Assembly: GCA_013396655.1 (NCBI GenBank) | Contig: WBMV01004989.1 | Coordinates: forward strand, 369,136 to 433,135 | Source of the DNA: Campylorhamphus procurvoides | Taxonomy: Eukaryota > Chordata > Aves > Passeriformes > Dendrocolaptidae | Length of the DNA stretch: 64,000 bases | Direction of reading: 5' to 3' | In this document: one piece after another, positions 1 to 12,390 of the stretch | How the letters are laid out: each line of letters opens with the position of its first letter | Numbering within the stretch: position 1 is the first letter of the stretch | Notes under the pieces: model-generated | Database searches by the model: none | What the model was told of the DNA's origin: nothing | The model's input: only the letters and a program-made list of their open reading frames with translations | Position numbers and translations under genes: made by a program

Positions 1-1656
1 ATGTCCTTGAAGCCATTGCAGTGGCTAATGTAGGCCTATGAGAGCAGCTGTACTCAGGATTATGTAGATGACTAAACCAGATGTCTATATGGATGAAAAG
101 CATGAAAGTTAGGTATCAATAGGGAAATCTAAGAAAATAGTGATGAACTGAGTCTAGAACTGCTCTCAACTCTGTAAGTCTGTGTGCCATCAACTCGCTG
201 GGCTATGGAATGGCCGCATGGTACACACATAAGGGGGACAGAGTGGAGGTCAGTGCCCAGCTCTGTTGTTCCCTGATTCCCTGAGCCATGAGGAGGGGTA
301 GTGTGTAGCATATGGGGTACACAGCCTTTTGATATCATCTTGTCCCTGGCAGTGGCTTCTCAAACTCTTCTCCTAAGCTAATTTTCAGCACAGCATTAGA
401 TACAAGGATATTTAGAATCCAGTGTTCCTTGTCCCTCCTATAGCAGTGTTAAATAGTTTTCTAAATATTTTTTTTATTATCTTTAGCAATGACAGTTATA
501 TCATAGTCTTCAACTGAAGGCTCCATATACCAATAAATAAAATCTGTTTCTCATTGAATAGCTTATAATCCTTTTTAGACAGTATACTATTGGAAACAAA
601 TTAACATTCAAACCAAACATAAATATATACATAACATGTAACAAATTAATTATTCATATTTGCTTTTGTCAAGCTGCAAACAATATAGCAGGGGATTTCT
701 TGGTGTTTCATCCTTAACTAGTATTCTAATTGTTTCTTATTTGCTTGTTTCCAGAAGACATTCCAATCCCTTTTGCAATGGCTACAGTTTCCTGTGAAAT
801 TTTCCTCTCTGTTTACCACTACTCTTCTGTTAATTTTGAGAAGTTGCTTATAAAGTCTGTTCAGAAGAACTGTTCAGAATAATAAGTTCTTCTGTATGTT
901 CCTGACTGCAAGCAGGGAAAGATAGGAAGAAAGGAAGCAGATTTTAAGTACTATTTCTCCTGCAGTCTGTCACCGTCTTCAGTATCCACAATGTGTCATG
1001 AACCTCATGAGATGTTAAAAAAATCACTTGTGCTTCGTGCATGAATAAAAAATGCAAGGAATCTCCTGTAATGAAATAACAATAGCTTTATGAAAAGATT
1101 AATTTCTGGGGTCCAAAATTCAGATATGCTTTTGGATGAAATATTGTGATAGTTTAATATCAGATGATGGGTTAAGTCTAAACCATATATTCTTTTTATA
1201 CAATAACAATTTATTCTGTTAAGAAGTTTCAAAGAAAACTGTGAAATAAACAATGTGATATGATACATTATTAAAATGATTATTTACAGCTTCTGAAAAC
1301 AGACTGTTTCTAAATTCAGACCTCCTACTGAGTTATTTTCTAGCTATACATTCAACACAGTATTTTCCAAAGATGTTTTCCTTTTTGGTCTTTTGAAATA
1401 GTCTTTAAGACTTTATTTCAAATTACTTGCCAGTTAGACTATAATTATAGAAAGCTATCAGACTGCTTCCACAAAATCCACTGATTTACTCAAAAATTCC
1501 ATTGCTTTGTATTTGGTTTCTGCTTGTAATTTGTACACCATCAGTGAGCAAATCTGCAGCATTCCTTCTGTCTGCCTCTTTCCAGTCCTCCATAAATGCC
1601 TCTGCCTGTGGTATTATTAAAGGGAAAGATAGTCCCTGTTGTCTTTATTTAAAAAA
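1..1656. other. AT-rich non-coding DNA
   Basis: No gene, repeat family or RNA is recognised here. Open frames are short (at most 87 codons), lie on both strands, and show no domain, start context or splice pattern. The first 350 bases are somewhat richer in GC than the rest but match no repeat family I know. Confidence 0.5.
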
Positions 1657-1657
1657 N

Positions 1658-2336
1658 AAATTATATAATTGTAAATATTTTTAATATTCTGATTGCTTTG
1701 TTTTTGTAAAAATATCGAACATTTTGAAGTATTTGATAAAACATAATATGTAATAAAATATAATACTTAATAAACTTATACCTAATATTTAAATTTTAGA
1801 TAGTTACATTGTAGAATGGCAAATGTGTTATTTCTCAGTGAAATAGCATTCCATTAACCCTAAGTTTACTGATCTAGTGCTTTTGTTGTGATATCCCTAT
1901 GATTTTAGCTCATACCCTAGAAATGTAAAAATGATATGGAGTAAAGTCAGGTATTTATATCAGTCACTTGTGTCCTTAAGAAAAAAAGTACTGTGCTCAT
2001 ATATTTTAGCTTAGGAGATCTATGATATCCCTTGGGAATTGTGGAATATTGCAAGTGCCATGTTAGATCTAATTCTGCAGCTAAATTACAAGGTAAGAGG
2101 ACTATAGCTTCATTTCTCTATCTGTTTTAGGTTGTGTGTGATGTATTCAGTTCCTAGTAAATGTAGTCCAGTTACAAATTATTTTTGGACATAAATTCTT
2201 TCAGATCTGGAAGGTCAGATTATGCATATAGTAGAATTTCTGGTTGGTACTCTATTATTAAAATAGACTGTCATAAATTAAAGATAATGGTCAGTACCGT
2301 CTAAATGCAAAATTAATTAACATGATGATCTACAAC
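1658..2336 (+). repeat. Exact 679-bp direct duplication, copy 1
   Basis: Read line by line, this block matches 2980-3658 at a constant offset of 1,322 bases, with no difference that I could find. Its first base directly follows an N at 1657. The sequence is AT-rich and non-coding, and I recognise no transposon in it. A duplicate whose edge falls exactly on an N is typical of contig ends that overlap but were not merged. A very recent real tandem duplication that broke the assembly at its edges is the alternative. Confidence 0.95.
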
Positions 2337-2979
2337 AATTTTCTTAATTAGTTCACTTTTGAGGTCAATAAATAATCCTTGATGAAATGAGTATCTCTGC
2401 CATCTTAGTTGTAGAAACTGAACAGTTCTTCAAATTTCTGTTACAGCTAAAATGTACTGAAATTAATTGACTGCACTTGGTCAGGTCTCTTCCATTGTTA
2501 AAAGTGTATACAAGTCCTTCCTCACATCTCAGAGAAATGCAGGGGTTATTTTTCATAAATACCACCATGCCTTTGGAGCAGAAAAACAGAGAGAGTCCAG
2601 ACTAGTTTACCTCATGTCCTTTCCTCACCCTAACTCAAAGGAAAGGTTTCTTGATTTTCAGCGTGGGCAGAAATGGAGTGGAGCAACATACCAAACCATG
2701 GAAGTGTCCCTGAAACTTTCCTCCGTGTAAAGGTGACACTAAGGGCATGGAAGCTACCCTAATTTCTAAGTTGTTGTAGTGGTTGTATAATGATTCTTTC
2801 CCTCCTTAAAATGACCAAAATGANCCACACAAGAGAGAAAATATTTCAGCCCTTGATAGAGGTGCTGGTACAGATACAATCCTAACCAAGACCCACAAGA
2901 GCATTATAGGATTTATTGCTTTCTATCAATCTATTCTCCTTGTTTACTTTCTATATAATTGAAATTTATATAATTATAT
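2337..2979. other. Spacer between the duplicated blocks, with an N at 2824
   Basis: This unique AT-rich spacer contains an ambiguous base at 2824, probably a collapsed gap. An 87-codon open frame at 2467-2730 has no recognisable domain and is probably chance. The end of the spacer is rich in TA and AT steps and runs into copy 2. Confidence 0.6.
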
Positions 2980-3658
2980 AAATTATATAATTGTAAATAT
3001 TTTTAATATTCTGATTGCTTTGTTTTTGTAAAAATATCGAACATTTTGAAGTATTTGATAAAACATAATATGTAATAAAATATAATACTTAATAAACTTA
3101 TACCTAATATTTAAATTTTAGATAGTTACATTGTAGAATGGCAAATGTGTTATTTCTCAGTGAAATAGCATTCCATTAACCCTAAGTTTACTGATCTAGT
3201 GCTTTTGTTGTGATATCCCTATGATTTTAGCTCATACCCTAGAAATGTAAAAATGATATGGAGTAAAGTCAGGTATTTATATCAGTCACTTGTGTCCTTA
3301 AGAAAAAAAGTACTGTGCTCATATATTTTAGCTTAGGAGATCTATGATATCCCTTGGGAATTGTGGAATATTGCAAGTGCCATGTTAGATCTAATTCTGC
3401 AGCTAAATTACAAGGTAAGAGGACTATAGCTTCATTTCTCTATCTGTTTTAGGTTGTGTGTGATGTATTCAGTTCCTAGTAAATGTAGTCCAGTTACAAA
3501 TTATTTTTGGACATAAATTCTTTCAGATCTGGAAGGTCAGATTATGCATATAGTAGAATTTCTGGTTGGTACTCTATTATTAAAATAGACTGTCATAAAT
3601 TAAAGATAATGGTCAGTACCGTCTAAATGCAAAATTAATTAACATGATGATCTACAAC
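2980..3658 (+). repeat. Exact 679-bp direct duplication, copy 2
   Basis: This is the partner of 1658-2336. Its last base lies directly before an N at 3659. Copy 1 therefore starts at an N and copy 2 ends at an N, which points to an unmerged contig overlap rather than biology. Nothing coding is seen. Confidence 0.95.
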
Positions 3659-3805
3659 NGTGAGAATTTAAAACATACAACAATTCAATCATTTCATATT
3701 AACAGTAGTCAGAGTAAAGAAGTGTGTACATTTCTCCTGGAAAAAAAAAAGTCACAGAAGACATGTTATTTAATAGCAAAGTGCACTTTAAAAAATTAAA
3801 TAGTA

Positions 3806-3990
3806 TCATAGAGTCATAGAATGTTTTGCATTGGAGGGGACCTTAAAGACCATCAATTTCCAACTCCCTGCTGTGAGCAGCGGCACCTTCCACTAGACCA
3901 GGTTTCAAGCCTTTAACACTTCCACAGATGTGGTATCCACAGCTTCTCTGGGCATCTTATTCCAGTGTCTAACCAACTATTTTGAGTATA
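3806..3990 (-). mobile_element. CR1 LINE 3' end fragment
   Basis: Read on the plus strand, the block opens with the reverse complement of the CR1 octamer tail (TCATAGAGTCATAGAATG). It continues with the familiar 3' untranslated text: a GGGGACCTTAAAGACCATC segment, then 'cttccactagaccagg', then 'tccacagcttctctgggca'. CR1 is the dominant LINE of birds and is usually 5'-truncated, as here. The orientation is minus, so the element's 3' end is at the left. Divergence from the usual family text indicates an old copy. Confidence 0.9.
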
Positions 3991-6900
3991 TGGTAACTAA
4001 ATGGATAGCAGAGCTCTGGAGGTCTGATTCAAGACATTACTGCTCAGCATCAAATTCACAGTGTATGTTTCTACTAATCTCTGTCACTCCTGAGAAATTG
4101 ACTTAAAATATTCTCTTATTTTTTATTAAATTGATATTGAAAGATGCAGAAAACTTCTATCAACACTCAGGCTTAAAGTTAACACAAATCCCTTGTTTTT
4201 TATGTGGTAGAATGAATGTAGGCAAAATTAGTCTTTCTGAACCCTTATTGTATAAATAACTTGATCTGATCTGATAAGCCAATAAGATGTGAATTTCCTT
4301 ATGATCTTGTACACCTAAGAACAGTTTTTCTTCACCTGTTTTAATTTTATGCCATGTAGGAGTGTTTTATTTAATAAGTATTTTTTGTGAGCTGTTTTTC
4401 CAAACTATTTTGAAAAGCAGAGCAGTTTTTAGTTTTGACAGCATCATCTCCTCAATAGAATAAGGTTGATATTCAGGAAAGACATCCCACATAGGCTCTT
4501 TTTCTGAATTTATTCCTTCGTGACTTCAACACAAGATTTGTGAGTAGCACTTACTGTGAGCTTGCAGGCTCTGGTTAGCCTTGGGTGAAAGGGAATAGTT
4601 TAAAATACTGAAATATTCAAATAGATACGGTGGAAGTATGTATATATTTCACTGGTCAAGGTATGCATGATATCTGAGATCTCCAAAACTTACATTCGGA
4701 AAACTGTCATTAAATACTGGAATATTTTCTGACAGCTTGCATAGCTTTCATGTTACATATTTATAGTGTACAGTTAAATCTCTTTTTTGCTCTCAGAACC
4801 GGTGGGAGGAATGAAAAATACAGAGAAACTGAATGGTTCCCTGCCAGAGTGGAAGGTCAAGCAAAACTAGCCTTCTATAAGCAAAAAAAGGTTGGATGCC
4901 AACAATGTTATCATCCATATTTCTTTTATTACTTCTTCATAGAGACATGGATAAAACACTAGCATGACATCAAGGCAATCTCACTGCTGTATGAAGCTGT
5001 GATCAAGCTGCTCTTTTGTTAAAGCAACCAGGTATTTTTCCAGCCACTTAAAAAATCCAAACTTTGCAAAACCATATTCTATAATAAACTTCTTTCTGTA
5101 AGATAGAATAAAGTGAAGGAAAATTAAGTGAACTATAACTCATGCAGAGAGAATATCAGACTAGAGGACTCCAACAGAGCCCAAACACCTTGCTAACATC
5201 ATACTTGGTACAGAAACTACTAGAACACACCAAGCACAATACTCAACTCTGGTGTGTCAGAAAACCTTCAAGTTAACACTCTTTTGCTTTTCAAGGAAGC
5301 AACACTTACATGTGAAATGTTCAGCTACATTAATTTACGTTGCAGAAAAATTATTTGTCTGTGTGCTCTTTCTGTTACTAGAGACTGCTTATAAAAACCT
5401 CTGAAAAGAAATCATACTGACTCAAATTCAAATGAAATTGAAAATAACAGAAAAAGGTATTAAGAAAATGACACAGCCCTGAAAATTCTGACATGAAAAT
5501 GCCTTCCAGAGCATTCATCACCATGAAGCTGCAATAGACTTCCATTACCTTTGTCATACCATTTCACAAAACCTTAACAATGCTACTTATAAGGACCTTG
5601 TAAGTTAATTTCAAATGAATCTTGGATATACAGTAACAAAACAAAAATAACGCAGCACCAAAAATAAATTAAATTCTGTGTAGCTTGAGGAAAGTACATG
5701 GGTTCCATAACATGGTCTCAAAGGATGACTACAGAATTGTTTCCTTTGGCCTTTTTAAATCTTCCTGTGACACCTGTAAATGCAGACAGAAATTAGAACT
5801 GGAGTTCTGTGATATATTGTTTGTTAAGCTTTAAAAAAATTATTGTTATAGAGCTTGCCTGAATTCTAAGCATTAAAGCAATAATATTACTTAAGTTAGC
5901 TTTGATATTTTCCTGTATTAACCCTTGTTAATAAATTGTTCTCCACTGTAGTGGCTGTGAACAGTTAAATGACTGAAATTGATAAGTCTTTTGAATTTGA
6001 ATTTGCTGTCCAGTAAGGAACTAGGATTTCTTTTAATTATACACAGGATGGGTCCCAGATGCTTACTCCATATTTGCTCTGCATGCAGATCTGGTGTTGA
6101 CATCACTGGGATTCCAGAGAGAGCAGGAGTACAGAGGAGACCCTCACTGCAGATAAGAAAGTGCAATGCAGTGATTTTTTTTTCCTTCAAAATGGATAGT
6201 TTATTTCCAGGGGGGATAAAAGACTGTTAAACTTTCCTGCATTGATTGAGAGAGAGAATGTAAAGGGAGAGAAGAAATTACGCTTTCTTCTTTTTCTGTT
6301 TTCTTATTAATTTAAACAACATAATCAGTTATGGATTCTGATTTGAGATTGTGTTGTGTGCATGTCATCTTGTACAGACTTTTATCCAGTACTTAGAGTT
6401 CCTGGCAGAGGCTGACTGCTGTAGCACACATCTTTTTAGCTGCGTATCTGAGCACTGCCAGGTGTACTGGTACAGCATGTTAGTAAGATACGTAGAGTTA
6501 ACTTTGGCACTAAAGAAATAGTTATATCCCTTCCTATGCAGCAAGTATTAACTAAGGGCTTAGGCTCTAGAATTTTATGGAAATTTCAGACTTTGACACA
6601 TCTATTTTTCTTCATATCCTGTAAAATATTCTGGTGAATAATCGTCTTTGAAGAAAACTCATTGAATTGTAATCAAAATAATTTGCATCAGACACCTGAG
6701 ATTTAATAGTCAAGCTTATCTAGTTTAAGAACAAAAATGAGCTGTGTAGTTGATATAAGTAACCCATTTTTAAAATTAAATATTCAAAATAAACTACCTC
6801 AGACTTGTTTGATATCAAAAAAATTATCTGTATATTTTTGAGGAATAAATCTGTAATTCAAATAATTCAATAACTGAAGAATAATGTGCTCTGTTTGCAG

Positions 6901-9900
6901 ATAATTTGTGAATAGAAAAAATAAATAAAATAAATCAAATATTATTTTTGCATTACCTGATCACATTTATAAAGCTTTTATTATAATATGAATTAAAGAA
7001 TTGAATTGGGTTTCTTGAACTGTCTCAGGAAGGTTGTCTTCATTATGATATATTATTAAATGGTAGACTTAGTATCTTTAAATTATACTGTAAATATAAG
7101 TCAGCAAAAGATATTAGTCATATTTCAAAACTACAAGATAGGTATTTGTCAAAGAAGCATGTAATAAAATGGAAAAAGTAAAAAGCCTGTAATTGGCAGA
7201 ATGTTAGTGAATTAATGCTTTATATGGAATAGGATGTAACATTTGTATCAAGGTTTTAAGTAGATAGTACTAATTTGATCTGTCTTTTATTATTCAGGTT
7301 TCTCAAATTCTCATTGAAAAGTGAACTGAGATTTCATAATAGCTCTTTTTCTACTACAATTTCCATAGCCATCTAAAAATGTAACAATAACTTAAAGTCT
7401 AGAAAATATACAAAATTGAGTGCATTGTTTTGCAATAACTTTCTCCATCAGTAGTCTTTCCCCAGGTTTCCATCTTCAAGAATACAGACTTGTAAAATCA
7501 GATTCCAATTTCCTACACAAAATCTTCAAGAAGAAAATGGTCAGTTCAAGTTAAATTTTTTTTCAGGCCAACCAATATCTCCAAATCCAGATTTTATGCT
7601 AGCATATGCTTAGATAAGTTCTGTTAAAAGATTTGTGAATTAAGATAATTGTCTTGACTTCATGTTGATGAATTTCCTTTATGCACCAATTTTTGACTTG
7701 TCTGTGGTTTTGTATGTTCCTATGATCATACTTTATGTCTTATACACTCTAGTATCTTACAATGTTTCTTTTTATTGTTGTAACCTGTCTCAGCAGATGG
7801 TCTAAGCATTCACTTGCTTGTATTCATCTTCTACATTTAGTCCTCTCTAGTTCATGAGCAGATTCAGAAATCCTGGAAAAAACACTTCATTTTAAAAGTT
7901 GCACTTTATATTCTTTCAAAAAGAATTGTTTCTTTTCAATGACCTCTTACATTCCTTGTGAGATTCTGGGATATTATAAAAGTCAGTGATTATGTGGCAT
8001 TTCATTTACACAGAGCAAATTGTGAAATCACATTTAGGAGCTAAGTTACAGTATATCCTAGCCTGTAATTTACAATGAGCTTGACCAGTACAGCGAGGAA
8101 GTGTTACTAGTATTATTATAGCTCTAGTAAAAATGAAAATACATTATTATGATTTTATAAGTGTCTTAGGAGACTGGAAGGTACTTGTAACGAAAAAAAA
8201 TAAAACAAAAACCTGCAGAAGGGGTACAAACATCCACATTAAAAAATCCTGAAGCAGAATTATATATTGGCATTTCTTAACAGTAACATGTTGCTGCTTT
8301 AAGACTCATTAGAACAAAATCTTCTTGATGTTAAATTTCTCTTACAGAAGTGCCAGAAGTACTTTATTCTTAGACACCCTATGACTATTTAATCACAATT
8401 TCTATGAGGAAAGACTATTGTATATCATGATTCTAGCAATTAGGAAGTTTAAATGTATCATTATATTAAACAGACACTTTGCACACTTTCCAGCCTGTAG
8501 TCATCTTGAGAGAAATGTCATAATTAATTGCTCTGTTGACTGTTTTGAGGGGGAAAAAAGGAGAATCTGCTTGTTGATGAAACTGTAAATAGTCAAACTT
8601 TCTCAGGAAGAAGAGACAACTAAGGCATTTGTTGTGTAAACTGCTAAATATATCTCAATAGGCTAGTCTAATGAAGTCCTTGAATAGCTAAGCATCTTGA
8701 CAAAATGATAAATAATCCCTTTTATCAAGGGGAAAATGTTGTAAATAAGTTTTTTTAATGCTTTTATTTTATGAGATTAGATTAATTTTTCATTGCTTTA
8801 TTTTACCACATTACCTTTAACTAGGACACTGAGTATTCCTTGTAGGTAATATAGTGTGCATTTCTTGTGGAAGCAATTGCCTCCCCGTAGCAAAATGTGA
8901 TCCCTTTTTCCACTTTTCTCTCACCTTATGTCATTGATATCCAGAATAATTCAGCTAAAACCAATGGACTTGCTTAAGATTTACACTAGTGCAAATGGGA
9001 ATGGATTTGGGCTCACGGTGCTGTCAGTCAGCTTTATATTCCCCCTTTCCTCTGAAATACCAGCCATGCAATTGCCAAACTGTTATTAGTTCACTAAGTT
9101 TTCAGGGGGGAAAAAAAAAAAAAGAGAGAAGGAAAGAATATCCTTCTAATTTACTACTTTCACATCATACATTTGCCACTGCAGGCCACCAACACAGTGA
9201 GCTGAAGAATTTCACTGTGCCTTTGTGAACTAAGTAATTATTATCTTCAGGCTTGACTTGCTGTCTCATAATTTTGGTTGTGCCTGGTGTCATTTTCTCA
9301 TAAGACTATCTACATATAAACAGAGGGATATGTGATGGAGGACCATGAGATTTGAATATGAATTATCTCTTTGTTGTGTATTGTATCTTATGCATAAATT
9401 CATGGCTTTACCGTTTGCAAGTTATCAGAAGATAAAAACATTTCATGGTTGGAAATTGTTCTCGTTATTCCATTCCTTAAATTATTTTCCTCCATTGTGG
9501 CTTTTAATTCACTACATTTTGTTGTTAATTTATTTCTAAATAGGCTTTTTATTGAATATGCTATGTCAAGATTTAATAGAGAATGTCCCTTGCCTGGTAT
9601 TAAGTTCCTATGTGTGAGGGTAATGATGTCCCACCTACTATAAGCTATGAGTGCTTTTTCCAATGCACACATGACATTTTAACTCTGGGACTCTACCGAT
9701 GCTTTGGGGAGTTTTTTTAAATGGTATGTCTGTGAGACTCCTTGTTCAGATTCCCTGGATCTCAAGTTACCTGAAAATCAAAGCTCCTACAACTGGACTC
9801 AGTTTGTGGGATTCACTGCCCCAAACAAGACAAGGAGGGTATGCTCAAGGCACAGGTTTTGTTTATTTACTGCAATATGTCTAAGTAGAAAAACTCATAG

Positions 9901-10885
9901 AGCTGCCATGTATAATAAACATTAGATCTGACCTCTTGGCTCAGATCAAGTGTGAAATCACTTTAATATCTGATACGTTATCTCCCATGAGACTCTGTCC
10001 TGTCCTTGCAAGGAAATGGACTCTAGGTCATTTCCATTGCCAGTTACTTCTAGGCGTACTAAGAGCAAATATAGAGAGAAGTCTGTGGAAGCTGGAAGTG
10101 TTCTTTACCTTACATATTCTCCTGCTGGCTTAGTAAAGAGCACATGTTTTGGAAAGAAAAGCACTTTCTGAATCTTTCAAGCAGAGCAGCATGTTGAGGG
10201 AATTAGTGGTAGTTTCACAGTTGAAGAATTTTTGTCTTCAGTTTTAGGTTGTAAATCAAGATCTTTGTAAAAAGATGTAGAAATGACAGGTAGAGGTTGT
10301 ACATTGGACTTTTTGCAGGGTGAATATCCCAGCCTGTGCCCCTCTTGCTACAGCACTACTCCTCCTTCAAGCTCCATCAAGATTTAACAGAGACAATGGG
10401 GCAGAGAGACAAAACGAAGCTCTTAGTGCCTGCCTTCATCTGATTCAGTAGCACTTGAGACAAATAATAGATGTAAACACAGAGCTCTCCACATAAATCC
10501 ACAAAAATCTGGAAAGATGAAATTAGTAAATTTTAGCCTCCTGGATGGTTAAAGAGGAGAGATGGAGCAAGTGTATATGTACATAAATCACTATATTTTT
10601 TTGCCCCTAATGGAGTGATTCAGAAGCAGCCTAAACTAACAAAAAGGATAATCTGAAGAGAAAAACAGGAGGTGAGGTATATTCCTTTGTTTAGTCATGT
10701 GTCACACTTAGGGCTGTGTAGTAGTTTTTCTCCATTAGGACTCCAAGTAAGTAATTCAGCCATCTGAGAGTTTGTCTGTCATTCACACCAGCATCCTTCC
10801 CTCAAGATAGAGTTAAGATGCAGTCCAAGCCAGAAACTTTTCACTGTAGTCCATCTTTACTTCACTCCATCTGCCATATGGAGGC
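3991..10885. other. Long AT-rich stretch without recognised features
   Basis: About 6.9 kb with no recognisable gene, LTR, LINE or RNA. Open frames are 60 to 90 codons and overlap on opposite strands, as expected by chance. A short A-run follows a G-run near 9104-9123. Ancient, unrecognisable repeats may be present. Confidence 0.5.
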
Positions 10886-10887
10886 TT

Positions 10888-11165
10888 TCAACATTCAAAG
10901 AATGATAGACTGTGTTGGAAGAGAGTTTAAAAGTCATCTAGGTCCAACCTGCCTGCTGTGGGAAGGGACACCTTCCACTTGACCAGTTTTCTCAGAGCCC
11001 CACTCAGCTTGATCTTGAACATTTTCAGGGATGGGGCATCCACAACTTCTCTGGGCAACCTGTTCCAGTGTCTCACCACCCTCACAGTGAAGAATTTCTT
11101 CCTAATAGCTAATCTAAATCTATTCTCAGTTTAGTCATCCCCCTTTGTCCTGTCACTATCAGAAT
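10888..11165 (-). mobile_element. CR1 LINE 3' end fragment
   Basis: The plus-strand text runs through diagnostic CR1 3' segments in order: an octamer-like 'aaagaatgatagac', 'ccaacctgcctgctgtggg', 'caccttccacttgacca', 'gggatggggcatccacaac', 'ttctctgggcaacctgttcc' and 'tgaagaatttcttcctaat'. It ends near the 'cctttgtcctgtcacta' segment. The element lies on the minus strand, is truncated at its 5' end, and its octamer tail is degraded. About 280 bp survive. Confidence 0.92.
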
Positions 11166-11325
11166 ATGCGTCATTGATGGATTATGTGATTCTGTGATAA
11201 GCAAATACTGTCTCATAAAGTTGCTCTGAGCCCACAACATACATCTTCCACATTCATTCTGTAACACCAACCACCATTTTACCAGAGGAAACACAGGCCT
11301 CATGATACCTGAAGAGTTTTGATGT

Positions 11326-11357
11326 AAAAAACAAACAAACAAACAAACAAACAAAAC
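11326..11357. repeat. (AAAC)n microsatellite
   Basis: About seven tandem AAAC units lie just downstream of a CR1 fragment. It is a simple repeat of the kind often seeded near retroelement ends. Confidence 0.9.
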
Positions 11358-12390
11358 TACTGGTGAAATAATCTTAGGAATTTCTCATGTCAGAGGAATG
11401 CCACATGAGATAAAATGCTATGCAGTGTCAGTGTAGCTGGCTATAAACACTGCAAATATAAGCTATTCTGCAATACTTGGCAATCCATGAGGTAAATACT
11501 TGCAGCAGTGAATGTGAGACTGGATTTTTTTCCCTCTAAGAATAGGGGCTAACTAGACTATTTTAAGCATGCCTGCTAGGGCAAGAAAATAAGGTTCTTC
11601 CCACTAAGCACTCTTAGCTGTAGGCTTACCTAGTTACAGGATATGAATCCGTATGAATCATTTCATAGGCTGGTAGCAAGGGTGTCACATGGGAAATAAG
11701 GGGTTGAAAAGGGCTTTAATATGGGATTCCTACTTTCTCAACCAATGTTCTTTAATGTAACATCTTAGACAGTGCCCACACACTCGAATGAAGGTTTTGG
11801 GCTGTCATTTCATGTAGCACTCTAAAAAACCCCTTAAAGTTTGGGTCTTTTGTTCATGGTGGAGCTTATATAGGTGTTCCCCAGGTCTGCAAGCGTTCTT
11901 TTGTTCATTCCTGGGAGCATAAGTTTACCTATTTCATAGTACTAGTGAATTTAGGAATAAGTGAAGGTGCCTAATGGATTTAAGACATTTATTTCCGCAG
12001 ATAGAGTAAGTAGTATTTTGGGTAACAAAAAATTCTACTACAAATGTTACTTCTGTGGATCATGTCTTAAATCTCAGCAAATCCTTGGAACCAGCATGAG
12101 GGGATATATGAATACAGTCATGTAGTTTTCTCATTTCTTTTGGAACTTATATCCATGGAAATAAAAGTAGATTTACTTGCTCTGGTTTTTTGCTGTTGTT
12201 GTTTTTTTTTTTTTTTTAATAAGAAGAATTTGCAGGAATTATGGATACCAGGAGAATGAAGAAAAGGCCTTTTCTTAACTCCTTTCTAGTCCCTAGTTTT
12301 TAACAAAAGTCATCTGGGACCAATGATGAGAACTTCTTTGCCACTGCGCCACCGGCTTCCTGCTGTGCCACAGGCTGCAATCAGTCCTGG
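11358..12390. other. Non-coding flank of the nested LTR cluster
   Basis: No gene or repeat family is recognised. A T-run of about 17 bases lies near 12201-12217. The last five bases, CCTGG at 12386-12390, form the left copy of the probable target duplication of the LTR that follows. Confidence 0.5.
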
